Of a stretch of 64,000 nt of DNA, positions 54,431 through 62,657 are shown in pieces. The notes under the pieces are model-generated. The model was not told the origin of the DNA. It did no database searches and saw nothing but the letters and a program-made list of their open reading frames with translations. Source of the DNA: Comamonadaceae bacterium (GTDB taxonomy: Bacteria; Pseudomonadota; Gammaproteobacteria; Burkholderiales; Burkholderiaceae_C); NCBI GenBank assembly GCA_947476285.1, contig CANJPU010000002.1, forward strand, positions 62,001 through 126,000, read 5' to 3'. The position numbers were made by a program, and so were the translations under genes. How positions within the stretch are numbered: position 1 is the stretch's first letter; each line of letters opens with the position of its first letter.

Positions 54431-54468
54431 CATTGTCAATAAAACACACGCATTGTCTATAGACAATG
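54431..54468. promoter_or_regulatory. Perfect 18-base palindrome CATTGTCTATAGACAATG plus half site
   Basis: The palindrome occupies 54451-54468 in the divergent gap between the Bug operon and the alpha/beta hydrolase. A further CATTGTC half site begins 20 bases earlier (54431-54437), two helical turns away, suggesting cooperative dimers. On the minus strand TTGTCT inside it could serve as -35 with TTTATT (54443-54438) as a weak -10. The form (TTGTC...GACAA) is common for GntR-type regulators. It differs from the three sites tied to the GntR gene at 42031, and no other regulator gene is close. Confidence 0.6.
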
Positions 54469-54555
54469 ACACGCATTGCTGATGGCGTATCCACCCGCCT
54501 AGAATGCAAACGGACGGGCGCAGCCGTGCCCTCGTGTCGAGATGGAGTAGCAAGC

Positions 54556-55452
54556 ATGGATCACTCGGAGATCGACAAGCTCGACCAGATGTTGCGCGGG
54601 CGCCCCAAGGCGCTTGCCACTGCCCAAAGGCGCCTGGCCTATGACGCACTGGGCAGCTTGTTCCCGCCTGCACCGGACGTGCGCATGCAGCCGGTCATCG
54701 CAGGTGGCGTGCCGGCGGAGTGGACCACCACCGACGCAGCCGATGGCCGCAGCGTGCTGATGTATCTGCATGGCGGCGGCTATGTTTATGGCTCGCTCGA
54801 CAGCCACCGCCATCTGGCCAGCGAGCTCGGTCGCGCGGCAGGCGCGAAGGCATTGGCACTTGACTATCGGCGCGCACCTGAGGCGCCGTTCCCTGCCGCA
54901 CTGGATGATGCGCTAGCAGCCTACAAGTGGCTGCTCGATGGCGGCACACCGGCGCACAGCATTGCCCTTGCCGGTGACAGTGCGGGTGCGGGGCTGGCTG
55001 TGTGCTTGATGGTCAGGCTGCGCGAGCTGGGCCTGCCGCAGCCCACCTGCGCGTTCCTGATGTCACCGTGGACCGACATGAAGGCCGCTGGTGAGAGTTT
55101 CAATTGCAATGCTGCGCGAGACCCGGTGGTCAGCCGTGAGCTCATCCTGTTTTGTGCGCAGCAGTACCTTGGTGAAGGTGCTGCCGACACACCGCTTGCT
55201 TCCCCCATTCGTGCAGACCTTCGCGGCATCGCGCCTCTCACGATCTTTGTCGGCTCTACTGAGACCATGCTCGACGATTCTGTGCAACTTGCGCGGGCGG
55301 CCGGGCTGGCCGATGTGCCGGTCCGCCTGGAAATCTGGCCGGGCATGTTTCACATTTGGCCCACCTATCATCAGATGCTGGGGGAGGGCCGCAGAGCCTT
55401 GGGCGTGGCCGGCGGGATCATTCGGCAGGCCCTGGATCGGGGTGTTGCCTGA
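54556..55452 (+). CDS. Alpha/beta hydrolase, hormone-sensitive-lipase-like (fold-3)
   Basis: A 298-residue esterase from ATG 54556 (GGAG nine bases upstream). The oxyanion motif HGGGYVYGS and nucleophile elbow GDSAGAG are those of the HSL family. The acidic residue is likely in the segment around VGSTETMLDDS and the His in GMFHIWP. It hydrolyses short esters or CoA/lactone bonds. Being divergent from a Bug/CitE operon and under the same palindrome suggests a common substrate, perhaps an ester or lactone of the diacid. Confidence 0.92.
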   Translation: MDHSEIDKLDQMLRGRPKALATAQRRLAYDALGSLFPPAPDVRMQPVIAGGVPAEWTTTDAADGRSVLMYLHGGGYVYGSLDSHRHLASELGRAAGAKALALDYRRAPEAPFPAALDDALAAYKWLLDGGTPAHSIALAGDSAGAGLAVCLMVRLRELGLPQPTCAFLMSPWTDMKAAGESFNCNAARDPVVSRELILFCAQQYLGEGAADTPLASPIRADLRGIAPLTIFVGSTETMLDDSVQLARAAGLADVPVRLEIWPGMFHIWPTYHQMLGEGRRALGVAGGIIRQALDRGVA

Positions 55453-55533
55453 TGCGCCGGGCTCGACCGGATGCAGTACTAGAATGAGATTTCGAGCCGA
55501 CACGCTCACTCACCCATCACACAGGACAGCATC

Positions 55534-56730
55534 ATGCGCAGAGCCGCCATTGTTTCCCCCCTTCGCACGCCGATTGGCAAGTACATGGGCGGCCTCGCCT
55601 CGGTCTCTGCCGGCGAACTCGGCGCCACGATTCTCAGAGCCTTGGTCAAGCGCTCTGGCATAGATGCCGGGCGCATCGACGAGGTGGTGTTCGCGCAGGG
55701 TTACGCCAATGGCGAGGCGCCTTGCATTGCGCGCTGGGCGGCCATGGCTGCGGACTTTCCTATTCATGTGTCGGGCTATCAGCTTGACCGGCGCTGCGGC
55801 AGCGGCCTGCAGGCGGTGATCGATGCCGCCATGATGGTGCAGACCGGCGCTGCCGATGTGGTGGTGGCCGGTGGTGTCGAGAGCATGAGCAATGTCGAGT
55901 ACTACAGCACCGACATGCGAAGCGGCGCCCGTTCGGGCTCGGTCACGATGCATGACCGGCTGACGCGGGGGCGGCTGATGTCCCAGCCGACCGCTCGCTT
56001 CGGGGTCATCTCCGGCATGATCGAGACAGCAGACAACCTTGCAAAAGACTACAACATCTCGCGTGAGGCTTGCGATGAGTATGCGGCCATGAGCCATCAG
56101 CGCGCCACGGCGGCCTGGGCGGCAGGCAAGTTCGACGATGAGCTTGTGCCAGTGCCTGTGCCGCAAAGGCGAGGCGACCCGATCCTGTTTGCCAAGGACG
56201 AAGGTTTTCGCACCGATGCTACGGCGCAATCGCTTGCTGCGTTGAAACCCATCGAAAAGGGCGGCGTGGTCACTGCGGGCAACGCGAGTCAACAGAATGA
56301 TGCGGCTGCGGCCTGCCTCGTGGTTGCCGAGGACAAACTCGAAGAGTTGGGGCTGGAGCCGATGGCCTGGTTCCATAGTTGGGCTGCTGCAGGCTGCGAG
56401 CCGTCCCGCATGGGCATTGGCCCTGTGCCGGCGGTGCAGCGCCTGTTTGCCCGCACTGGCCTGGGCTGGAGCGACATTGATCTGGTGGAGCTGAACGAGG
56501 CTTTCGCGCCGCAAGTGCTGGCGGTGCTCAAGGGCTGGGGCTGGAGCGATCTGGATCGCCTGAATGTCAACGGCTCAGGCATCAGCCTGGGTCACCCGAT
56601 TGGCGCGACAGGCGGACGCATTCTCGCGAACCTGCTTCGCGAGATGCAGCGGCGCCAAGCCCGCTTCGGCCTGGAGACCATGTGCATCGGCGGCGGGCAG
56701 GGCATTGCTGCGGTTTTTGAGCGGGCTTGA
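55534..56730 (+). CDS. Thiolase (acetyl-CoA acetyltransferase type)
   Basis: A 398-residue true thiolase. The nucleophile is C88 in LDRRCGSGLQA, followed by the NEAFAPQ, GHPIGATGGR (His) and CIGGGQG (second Cys near 384) motifs. It cleaves or forms beta-ketoacyl-CoA. In contrast to the three thiolase-like genes of this window, all catalytic residues are present. It follows the alpha/beta hydrolase by 81 bases and converges with the MaoC gene at 56758. Confidence 0.94.
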   Translation: MRRAAIVSPLRTPIGKYMGGLASVSAGELGATILRALVKRSGIDAGRIDEVVFAQGYANGEAPCIARWAAMAADFPIHVSGYQLDRRCGSGLQAVIDAAMMVQTGAADVVVAGGVESMSNVEYYSTDMRSGARSGSVTMHDRLTRGRLMSQPTARFGVISGMIETADNLAKDYNISREACDEYAAMSHQRATAAWAAGKFDDELVPVPVPQRRGDPILFAKDEGFRTDATAQSLAALKPIEKGGVVTAGNASQQNDAAAACLVVAEDKLEELGLEPMAWFHSWAAAGCEPSRMGIGPVPAVQRLFARTGLGWSDIDLVELNEAFAPQVLAVLKGWGWSDLDRLNVNGSGISLGHPIGATGGRILANLLREMQRRQARFGLETMCIGGGQGIAAVFERA

Positions 56731-56757
56731 TCAGCAATCAATTGGCGCCTGCGGCCA

Positions 56758-57222
56758 TCAAGCCGGCCGCTTGGCGTTGAGTGTGGCCTTCTCGATGGCG
56801 GCCACCACTTCGCCCCTTTGATTCTTGAACGAATCGCGCCGTTTGATCACGCCGCCTCGCTCGCCTTTGTCAATCAACTCAATGATCTCGGCTTCCATGT
56901 GGATCGCATCGCCGATGCGCACCGGCTTGGTAAAGCGCACCCTGTCCATGCCGTAGAAGGCAACCACCTTGTCCATGTTTCCGTCGAGGTCAAAAACCAG
57001 CCCGGTGCCTAGCGACAGAATCAGGCAGCCGTGGGCGATGCGTCCACCAAAGCCCAGCTTGATCGCCGCTTCTTCGCTGACATGCTGTGGTGAGTAATCG
57101 CCAGACAGTTCGCAGAAGCGCTGAATGTCTGACTCGGTGACGACATGCTCACCCGTGCGGAAAAAATCGCCGACCATCACGTCGTCGAAATAATTGTTGG
57201 CGGTTTTCAATTGGCGGGCCAT
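56758..57222 (-). CDS. MaoC-like hydratase
   Basis: A 154-residue single hotdog protein with the R-hydratase-like motif ELSGDYSPQHVSEEAA (Asp and His both present), GRIAHGCLILSLGTGL and a C-terminal RRDSFKNQRGEVV. It probably hydrates an enoyl-CoA produced in the same operon. It is the last gene of the minus-strand unit from 63739 and lies 38 bases after the DUF35 gene. Confidence 0.9.
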   Translation of the reverse strand: MARQLKTANNYFDDVMVGDFFRTGEHVVTESDIQRFCELSGDYSPQHVSEEAAIKLGFGGRIAHGCLILSLGTGLVFDLDGNMDKVVAFYGMDRVRFTKPVRIGDAIHMEAEIIELIDKGERGGVIKRRDSFKNQRGEVVAAIEKATLNAKRPA

Positions 57223-57260
57223 TGCGGTCTCCAGCTTGTCGGTTAAACCCAGGTTAGATC

Positions 57261-57665
57261 TCAGATATGAAAGTTGTAGATGCGAACCCCGTCGTCGCGG
57301 GTTTCAAAAACGACTTTCAAGGGCTCGCCGCCTTTTAATTCGCGGCCGTCCCAGTTGACGATGTTGCCAAGCAGCCTGATCTTGTCGGCAAACTCCGCCA
57401 GCGCAATCACATAAGGCACCTGGTCTTTGAGGGCAGGGTGGGTGGCATGATGGATGGTCGTCCAGCTATAGAGGCTTGCGGTGGCGGGCGCGTGTTTCCA
57501 CTCGGTCTCCAATGCGTAGCAGTAGGGGCACATCGGCCCCGCAGGCCATCGCGGTTTGCTGCAGCTTGCGCAGTGCGGCAAGACCAGCCGGTCGCCAGCC
57601 AGCGCATCCCAGAAAGGCTGGGTGTCCAGATCTGCCACGGGGGCAGGCATTCCTCGCAGGGCCAT
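57261..57665 (-). CDS. Zn-ribbon/OB-fold DUF35 protein
   Basis: A 134-residue protein with zinc ligands C32, C35, C46 and C49 (CASC...CPYC) and the OB-fold SLYSWTTIHHATHPALKDQVPYVIALAEF. It is the third DUF35 protein in the window and lies 56 bases after a Cys-less thiolase-like gene, again as a pair. Its likely role is to bind the CoA ester and complete the active complex. Confidence 0.9.
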   Translation of the reverse strand: MALRGMPAPVADLDTQPFWDALAGDRLVLPHCASCSKPRWPAGPMCPYCYALETEWKHAPATASLYSWTTIHHATHPALKDQVPYVIALAEFADKIRLLGNIVNWDGRELKGGEPLKVVFETRDDGVRIYNFHI

Positions 57666-57721
57666 GGTGGTTCCTTCGGTTTCTATTCAGTCTGATCGGC
57701 GTGCTTGGGTTGGATGAAGCG

Positions 57722-58864
57722 TCATGCCTTGGTCAGGATCAGGGCGGCAGAGAGCTGGGCCACCGAGCTGCACGACAAGATCACCTCGGCGTTCTTCACC
57801 TGTGAGGTGGATGTGCCGCGCAATTGCCGCACCGCTTCGATCACATGGGGCATGCCATGTATGTAGGCTTCGGAGTGATTGCCGCCGTGGGTATTGACCG
57901 GCAGCGCCCCATCGAAGTGAATGCGTCCGCCCTCGACGAAACGCCCACCCTCACCGACAGGACAGAAGCCATAGGCTTCCAGCGACATGATGACGAAGGG
58001 CGTGAAATGGTCGTAGATCATCACCGCGTCGATGTCGCTGGGGCCCAGGCCCGCGCTGGCATAGACGTCCTTGGCGGTGTGCACGGATTCGGGGGTGGCC
58101 AGATCGTCCCGGAAGACGATGCCTTGGGCGCGGGTGCCACTGCCCTGGGCGGCGCCGGCAATCACCGCAGGCGGGTGCCGCAGATTGCGCGCCCGGTCTC
58201 GGGTGGTGACCACCACTGCGCAGGCGCCGTCGGATTCAATGCAGCAATCGAACAGGCGCAGGGGATCGGCAATCATGCGCGAGGCCTGGTGTTGTTCCAG
58301 AGTGAGCGGGGTGCGCATCATGGCTGCGGGGTTGCGCGACGCATGGCGGCGCATGGCCACGGCCACTTCGCCAAACTGCCGGCTGGTGGTGCCGTATTCG
58401 ATCATGTGGCGGCGCGCGAAGGGTGCGAACTTGTGCACTGGGGTGAGCATGCCCCAGGGCTGCTGAAAGGCCAGCACGCCGCGCGCAGTCTGTGCATCCT
58501 TGGCCTGGCCATAGCGCACGCCTGATCTTTCATTGAGCGACCGAAAGCACACCACGGTTTCGGCCAGGCCCGCGGTGATGGCGGCGGCTGCATGCACCAG
58601 CGTGGCGTTGCCGCCAGTGCCGCCATAGGCGGTCTCGCTCATCCAGCGCAGGTTGCGAAAACCAGCGTGCGATGTCAGAGCGACTTCATCGATGTTGTCC
58701 ATGTCATAGCGCACCAGGCCATCGACATCGGCCGGCGTCAGCCCCGCATCATCCAGCGCGGCCCGAATGGCCTCGCAGGCCAAGCGCAGCTCGGTCTTGC
58801 CGGAATTTTTTGAATAATCGGTCTGCCCGATTCCAACGATTGCACTCTTGTTGCGAAGTGACAT
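57722..58864 (-). CDS. Thiolase-like protein (lipid-transfer type), no nucleophilic Cys
   Basis: A 380-residue thiolase-fold protein (KSAIVGIGQTDYSKNSGKTE at the N-terminus). The usual Cys loop reads TAYGGTGGNATLVHAA, with no Cys, and the C-terminal motif is NTHGGNHSE. This places it with the SCP-x/Ltp branch like the other two. The gene is 26 bases after the ABC ATPase gene, which ties the predicted carbon-carbon lyase to the imported compound. Confidence 0.88.
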   Translation of the reverse strand: MSLRNKSAIVGIGQTDYSKNSGKTELRLACEAIRAALDDAGLTPADVDGLVRYDMDNIDEVALTSHAGFRNLRWMSETAYGGTGGNATLVHAAAAITAGLAETVVCFRSLNERSGVRYGQAKDAQTARGVLAFQQPWGMLTPVHKFAPFARRHMIEYGTTSRQFGEVAVAMRRHASRNPAAMMRTPLTLEQHQASRMIADPLRLFDCCIESDGACAVVVTTRDRARNLRHPPAVIAGAAQGSGTRAQGIVFRDDLATPESVHTAKDVYASAGLGPSDIDAVMIYDHFTPFVIMSLEAYGFCPVGEGGRFVEGGRIHFDGALPVNTHGGNHSEAYIHGMPHVIEAVRQLRGTSTSQVKNAEVILSCSSVAQLSAALILTKA

Positions 58865-58890
58865 GTTCTGATCCAGTGGGTGCGGTTGAC

Positions 58891-59679
58891 TCAGGAAGAA
58901 TGAAGCAGGTGACGCAGTTGGCCCACGTGCGCCTGAAACTCTGCGCTTTGCTCAAGCTCGGGTTTGCGCGGGCGCGGGAACGACACATGGGTTGTCCGGA
59001 CGATGCGCCCTGGGCGGGCGGCCAGCGAGATCACGCGGTCGGCCAGAAACACGCTCTCGGGTATCGAGTGGGTCACGAAGACCACGGTGGACTGCAGGTT
59101 CATCCAGATGCGCTGCAGCTCAAGGTTCATCGCATCACGGGTCATGGCGTCCAGCGCGCCAAAGGGCTCGTCCATCAGCAAGATTCGCGGGTTGTGCGAC
59201 AAGGCGCGGGCAATCGCCGCACGCTGCGCCATGCCGCCGGACAACTCATGCGGATAGGCATTCTCAAAGCCTTTGAGGCCCACCAGTTCGGCCAACTCTT
59301 GGGCGCGCGCGGTGCGTTCGCGCTTGGCCATGCCGCGCAGCTCCAGCGGCAGTGCAATGTTACGGGCCACGGTGCGCCAGGGAAAGAGATTGGATTGCTG
59401 GAACACAAAGCCCAGCTCGCCAACGGCGGCTGAATTTTTGCTAGAGCCCTGCCACAGAGGTTGACTGCCAATCGTGATCGCGCCTGCGGTGGGGCGAATC
59501 AGCCCAGCGATCATGCGCAGCAAGGTCGTCTTGCCGCAACCCGAAGGGCCCACCACGACGACGAATTCGCCTTTGTCAATGGACAGGCTGGTGGGGGAGA
59601 GGGCGACGATCTCTCCGGTGTTGCTCGAATAGGTCTTGCTGATGTCCTGCAGCGAAATCTCGACACCGCTGATACTCAC
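58891..59679 (-). CDS. ABC transporter ATP-binding protein (nitrate/sulfonate/taurine type)
   Basis: A 262-residue ATPase. Walker A GPSGCGKT is at 44-51, the signature LSGGM at 146-150 and Walker B ILLMDE with D170 and E171; the Q-loop is FVFQQSNLFPW. This is the SsuB/TauB/NrtD subfamily, matching the permease and NMT1-like receptor of the same operon. The start overlaps the CoA-ligase stop (59676-59679). Confidence 0.94.
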   Translation of the reverse strand: MSISGVEISLQDISKTYSSNTGEIVALSPTSLSIDKGEFVVVVGPSGCGKTTLLRMIAGLIRPTAGAITIGSQPLWQGSSKNSAAVGELGFVFQQSNLFPWRTVARNIALPLELRGMAKRERTARAQELAELVGLKGFENAYPHELSGGMAQRAAIARALSHNPRILLMDEPFGALDAMTRDAMNLELQRIWMNLQSTVVFVTHSIPESVFLADRVISLAARPGRIVRTTHVSFPRPRKPELEQSAEFQAHVGQLRHLLHSS

Positions 59680-61178
59680 GTTCCACCCTCGCCAAACATG
59701 GCAATCAATGCGCGCCGGTCGATTTTGCCGGCGCTGGTTAAAGGAAACTCCCGCATGATGCGGTAGCGCTTGGGCTGCGCATAGCGCGCAAGCCGGTCTT
59801 TGGCGAAGGCCCTGAGAGCGGCTTCGTCAAATTGATGGGTGTCCCTGGGCATCACCGCCAGCACCAGTTCATGGCCCCACTGCGCGCTGGGAAGGCCTAG
59901 CAGCGCAACCTCGGATACGCCCTCGCATTGCCGGAACTCATCTTCGACCAAAGCCGGATAGACATTGACGCCGCCGGTGATGAGCACATCGTCCGCTCGG
60001 CCCTTGTACTGCAGATAGCCCGACGCGTCGCGCGTGAGCAAGTCGCCCGGGTTGATATCTGTGCATGCAATGACGCCCGAGCCCTCGGTCTCGATCGCCA
60101 CCGCAACGCCTGGCCCGCTCACCAGAGCCTGTGATCCGGGCGCGCCCGGTGCGCCGGCTTGCGCATCAAGCAATTGAAAATGCACGCCGAATGCGGCCAT
60201 GCCCACGCGGTCGCGGTCGGCTGACTCCAGCATCTCCTGCGCAGTGGCCACCGCCATTGCACCGGCCTCGACCGACCCGTAGTAATTGAACATGCGGCCG
60301 CCCACGCGCGCAACCCAGCGCTGCGCGACACCTGGGTCGAGCTTGGCGCCGCTGATGATGATGACCAGCGAATCGTCAACGCGTTCGGTGGCCGCATCGA
60401 CAATCCGCGATGCCATGGTGGGCACGACGAAAGTCGCAGTGCAGCCACGGACCTCGCGCAGCCAGGTTTGCAAATCGAAGTGCTCGCGCAGCAGCACAGT
60501 GCCACCCAGGTACAGGTGCGAGAGCGAGAACGACCGGCCCGCGCCATGAAACAAGGGCGTCGTGCACAGAAATCGCCCTCTGCGGCGCAGGCCGAATTCC
60601 GCCACCTGAGCGATGAAGCGCGAGACCGTGTTGCCGTGCGTCAGGTGCGCGAACTTGAGCTTGCCGCTGGTGCCGCCGGTGGATGCGATCACATGCAGGG
60701 CGTCCAGCCTGCCCGCAGGCAGCATCTCAAGGGCCGCTGCAGTGTGGTTGTGCGCACTGTTCGCCTCGCCGGTGCGAGACACAGCATGCACCGGGACCTG
60801 TGTGACCGAGCGCATGCGATCTTCATCGCCGGGCGAGCAAAGCACGTAGTCAACACCGCTTGCCTGAAAGCGCCGGCCTATGTCTTGCGCGGGCCATTCT
60901 GGCGCCACCGGCACAGCCGGTATCTCAGCCGCAGCGGCGGCAATCAAGGCCACCAGATGGCCGGCCTCATTGCCTGCGGAGACGCCCAGGCGCTTGACCT
61001 TTCGCTCTTGCAGGAAGCGCGTCATGGCCAGGCTCTCGGCCAGCAGGTCGCTCCAGGTGAGGCTTCGGTATTCGTCCTCGATGGCGCAGCGCCCTGGGTG
61101 CACTTGCGCATGCTCATTGACTGCCTGCGTCAGTGTGGGCAGCAAGGTTCCGCTGTTGTCGGCGATGGATGGCAACAT
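59676..61178 (-). CDS. AMP-dependent acyl-CoA synthetase with altered phosphate-binding loop
   Basis: A 500-residue class I adenylate-forming enzyme from ATG 61178 (an upstream in-frame start at 61235 lies in the permease gene). The phosphate loop reads STGGTSGKLK (166-175) rather than the usual SGTTGxPKG. YYGSVEAGA and SAGKIDRR, with the catalytic Lys, are present. It lies between permease and ATPase genes of an ABC importer, so it probably traps the imported acid as its CoA ester. The variant loop may slow or change catalysis. Confidence 0.88.
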   Translation of the reverse strand: MLPSIADNSGTLLPTLTQAVNEHAQVHPGRCAIEDEYRSLTWSDLLAESLAMTRFLQERKVKRLGVSAGNEAGHLVALIAAAAAEIPAVPVAPEWPAQDIGRRFQASGVDYVLCSPGDEDRMRSVTQVPVHAVSRTGEANSAHNHTAAALEMLPAGRLDALHVIASTGGTSGKLKFAHLTHGNTVSRFIAQVAEFGLRRRGRFLCTTPLFHGAGRSFSLSHLYLGGTVLLREHFDLQTWLREVRGCTATFVVPTMASRIVDAATERVDDSLVIIISGAKLDPGVAQRWVARVGGRMFNYYGSVEAGAMAVATAQEMLESADRDRVGMAAFGVHFQLLDAQAGAPGAPGSQALVSGPGVAVAIETEGSGVIACTDINPGDLLTRDASGYLQYKGRADDVLITGGVNVYPALVEDEFRQCEGVSEVALLGLPSAQWGHELVLAVMPRDTHQFDEAALRAFAKDRLARYAQPKRYRIMREFPLTSAGKIDRRALIAMFGEGGT

Positions 61179-61191
61179 AGGGTGCCCCTCT

Positions 61192-62028
61192 TCACACTTG
61201 CCGAACGCGCACAGAATCGTGCCAGGGAATGGCAAAGCGTTTGATCATCACGACGATCGAGTACAGGATGAACCCAAGGGCAGTGAGCATCACGATCGCG
61301 GAGAACAGCCCTTCTATCTGAAAGGAATTCAGCCGTGAGATGGTGAGATAGCCCAAGCCGCTGTTGCCACCCAGAAATTCGCCCACCACTGCACCGATGG
61401 TGGCGAAGACAATGCCCATCTCCATGCCTGCCAGGGTGTAGGGCAGGGCGGAGGGAAGCTCCAGCTTGATGAAGGTCTGTACCCGCGTGCCGTTGCTGGC
61501 CTCCATCACCTCACGGTAGCCCACTGCAATTGATTTCAAGCCCAGCAAGGTGTTCATGAATATCGGGAAGAAGGCCAGCACGCCGGCCACGATGACCTTG
61601 GACGTGCTGCCAAAGCCGAACCACACAACGAACAGGGGAATCAGCGCGACCTTGGGCACCACCTGCAGCGCCACGATGAAGGGATTGAGCACCTGCTCCA
61701 TCACCGGAATCTTGTACAACACCAGCGCCACCATCACACCAATCACCACGGCCAGGACGAAGCCGACCATGATCTCGTGTAGCGTGGTCAAGAGATGCGC
61801 AAAGGTCACGGGGTTGGTCAGATCCTTGCCCAATGCGGCCAACACGTTCTCAGGGGCCGGCAACACAAAGGCAGATACACCCGACCAGACCACATAGGCT
61901 TTCCAGACCAGAAAGAACAGCACCAGAATGGCTGGCGTGGTGATCAGCGTCAGGCGAGATCCGAGGGCGCGGCCCTTTTTGCCAACGGATGCCGCGGCAG
62001 GGGCGGTTTGGGCGTCGTCTGTTTTCAT
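61192..62028 (-). CDS. ABC transporter permease (SsuC/TauC type)
   Basis: A 278-residue membrane protein from ATG 62028 with about six helices. The EAA-like coupling loop is SIAVGYREVMEASNGTRVQTFIKLELPSALPYTLAGMEMG (key residues EA, G and LP). It forms the inner-membrane channel fed by the NMT1-like receptor at 62654. Its start overlaps the amidohydrolase stop (62025-62028). A low-complexity Ala-rich tail precedes the first helix. Confidence 0.93.
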   Translation of the reverse strand: MKTDDAQTAPAAASVGKKGRALGSRLTLITTPAILVLFFLVWKAYVVWSGVSAFVLPAPENVLAALGKDLTNPVTFAHLLTTLHEIMVGFVLAVVIGVMVALVLYKIPVMEQVLNPFIVALQVVPKVALIPLFVVWFGFGSTSKVIVAGVLAFFPIFMNTLLGLKSIAVGYREVMEASNGTRVQTFIKLELPSALPYTLAGMEMGIVFATIGAVVGEFLGGNSGLGYLTISRLNSFQIEGLFSAIVMLTALGFILYSIVVMIKRFAIPWHDSVRVRQV

Positions 62029-62657
62029 GGCTTGGAGATGTGTGTGACGCTGGCGGCCTGGGCCGCGCGGGTGAATTGCGCCAGATCGGTCATGTGTGCA
62101 AACCCGAAGGCCATGGCGTCCAGCGAAGGCTGATGGCGCTCTTGCGCCCAGTCGGCGCAGGCGTCGGTGACCACATAGGTTCGGTAGTCGCGCTGCGAGG
62201 CATCGCGCACGCTCGTCTCCACACACATGGAGGTGGTGACGCCGCCGATGAACAAGGTGGTGATGCCCTCGCCACGCAGCACTGCCTCTAGCGGCGTGGC
62301 ATAAAAGCTCGACATACGCGGCTTGTCGATCACGATGTCAGTGGCGGCCACAGTCAGCTCGCCCCACAGTTCGCTGTCGGCCTTGTCCGAGCGCAGCGAA
62401 TCATTGGCTTTGATGTTGGGCCGAAGCTCGCGTGTGTACCAGCCCCCGTCGCGGTAGTCGGGCCGCAGGCAATAACGCGTCCAGATGACGGTGATGCCAG
62501 CACTGCGCGCGGCGGCAGCCATCTGGTCGCATGCCCGCGCAGCGAGTTCGGACGAAGCAATATTTCTGCCTTGGCGGGCCATGCTGCCATCGGGTGAACA
62601 AAATGCCTCCTGAAGATCAATCAGGAGCACCGCCGTGCTCGCGGGCTCTATTTTCAT
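62025..62657 (-). CDS. Isochorismatase-family cysteine amidohydrolase
   Basis: A 210-residue protein with the family triad D14 (LLIDLQ), K112 (VIDKPRMSSF) and C145 (TTSMCVETS, with the preceding cis-peptide region GGVTTS). Relatives hydrolyse nicotinamide, N-carbamoylsarcosine, maleamate or biuret. Being coupled by ATGA overlaps to both the receptor and the permease genes, it most likely deaminates the imported amide, giving the acid for the CoA ligase. Confidence 0.92.
   Translation of the reverse strand: MKIEPASTAVLLIDLQEAFCSPDGSMARQGRNIASSELAARACDQMAAAARSAGITVIWTRYCLRPDYRDGGWYTRELRPNIKANDSLRSDKADSELWGELTVAATDIVIDKPRMSSFYATPLEAVLRGEGITTLFIGGVTTSMCVETSVRDASQRDYRTYVVTDACADWAQERHQPSLDAMAFGFAHMTDLAQFTRAAQAASVTHISKP

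Noticed and set aside
3098..58864. Annotating the three thiolase-like genes as acetyl-CoA acetyltransferases
   Set aside because: The nucleophilic Cys is missing in all three and each is paired with a DUF35 gene; only the gene at 55534 has the full thiolase triad.
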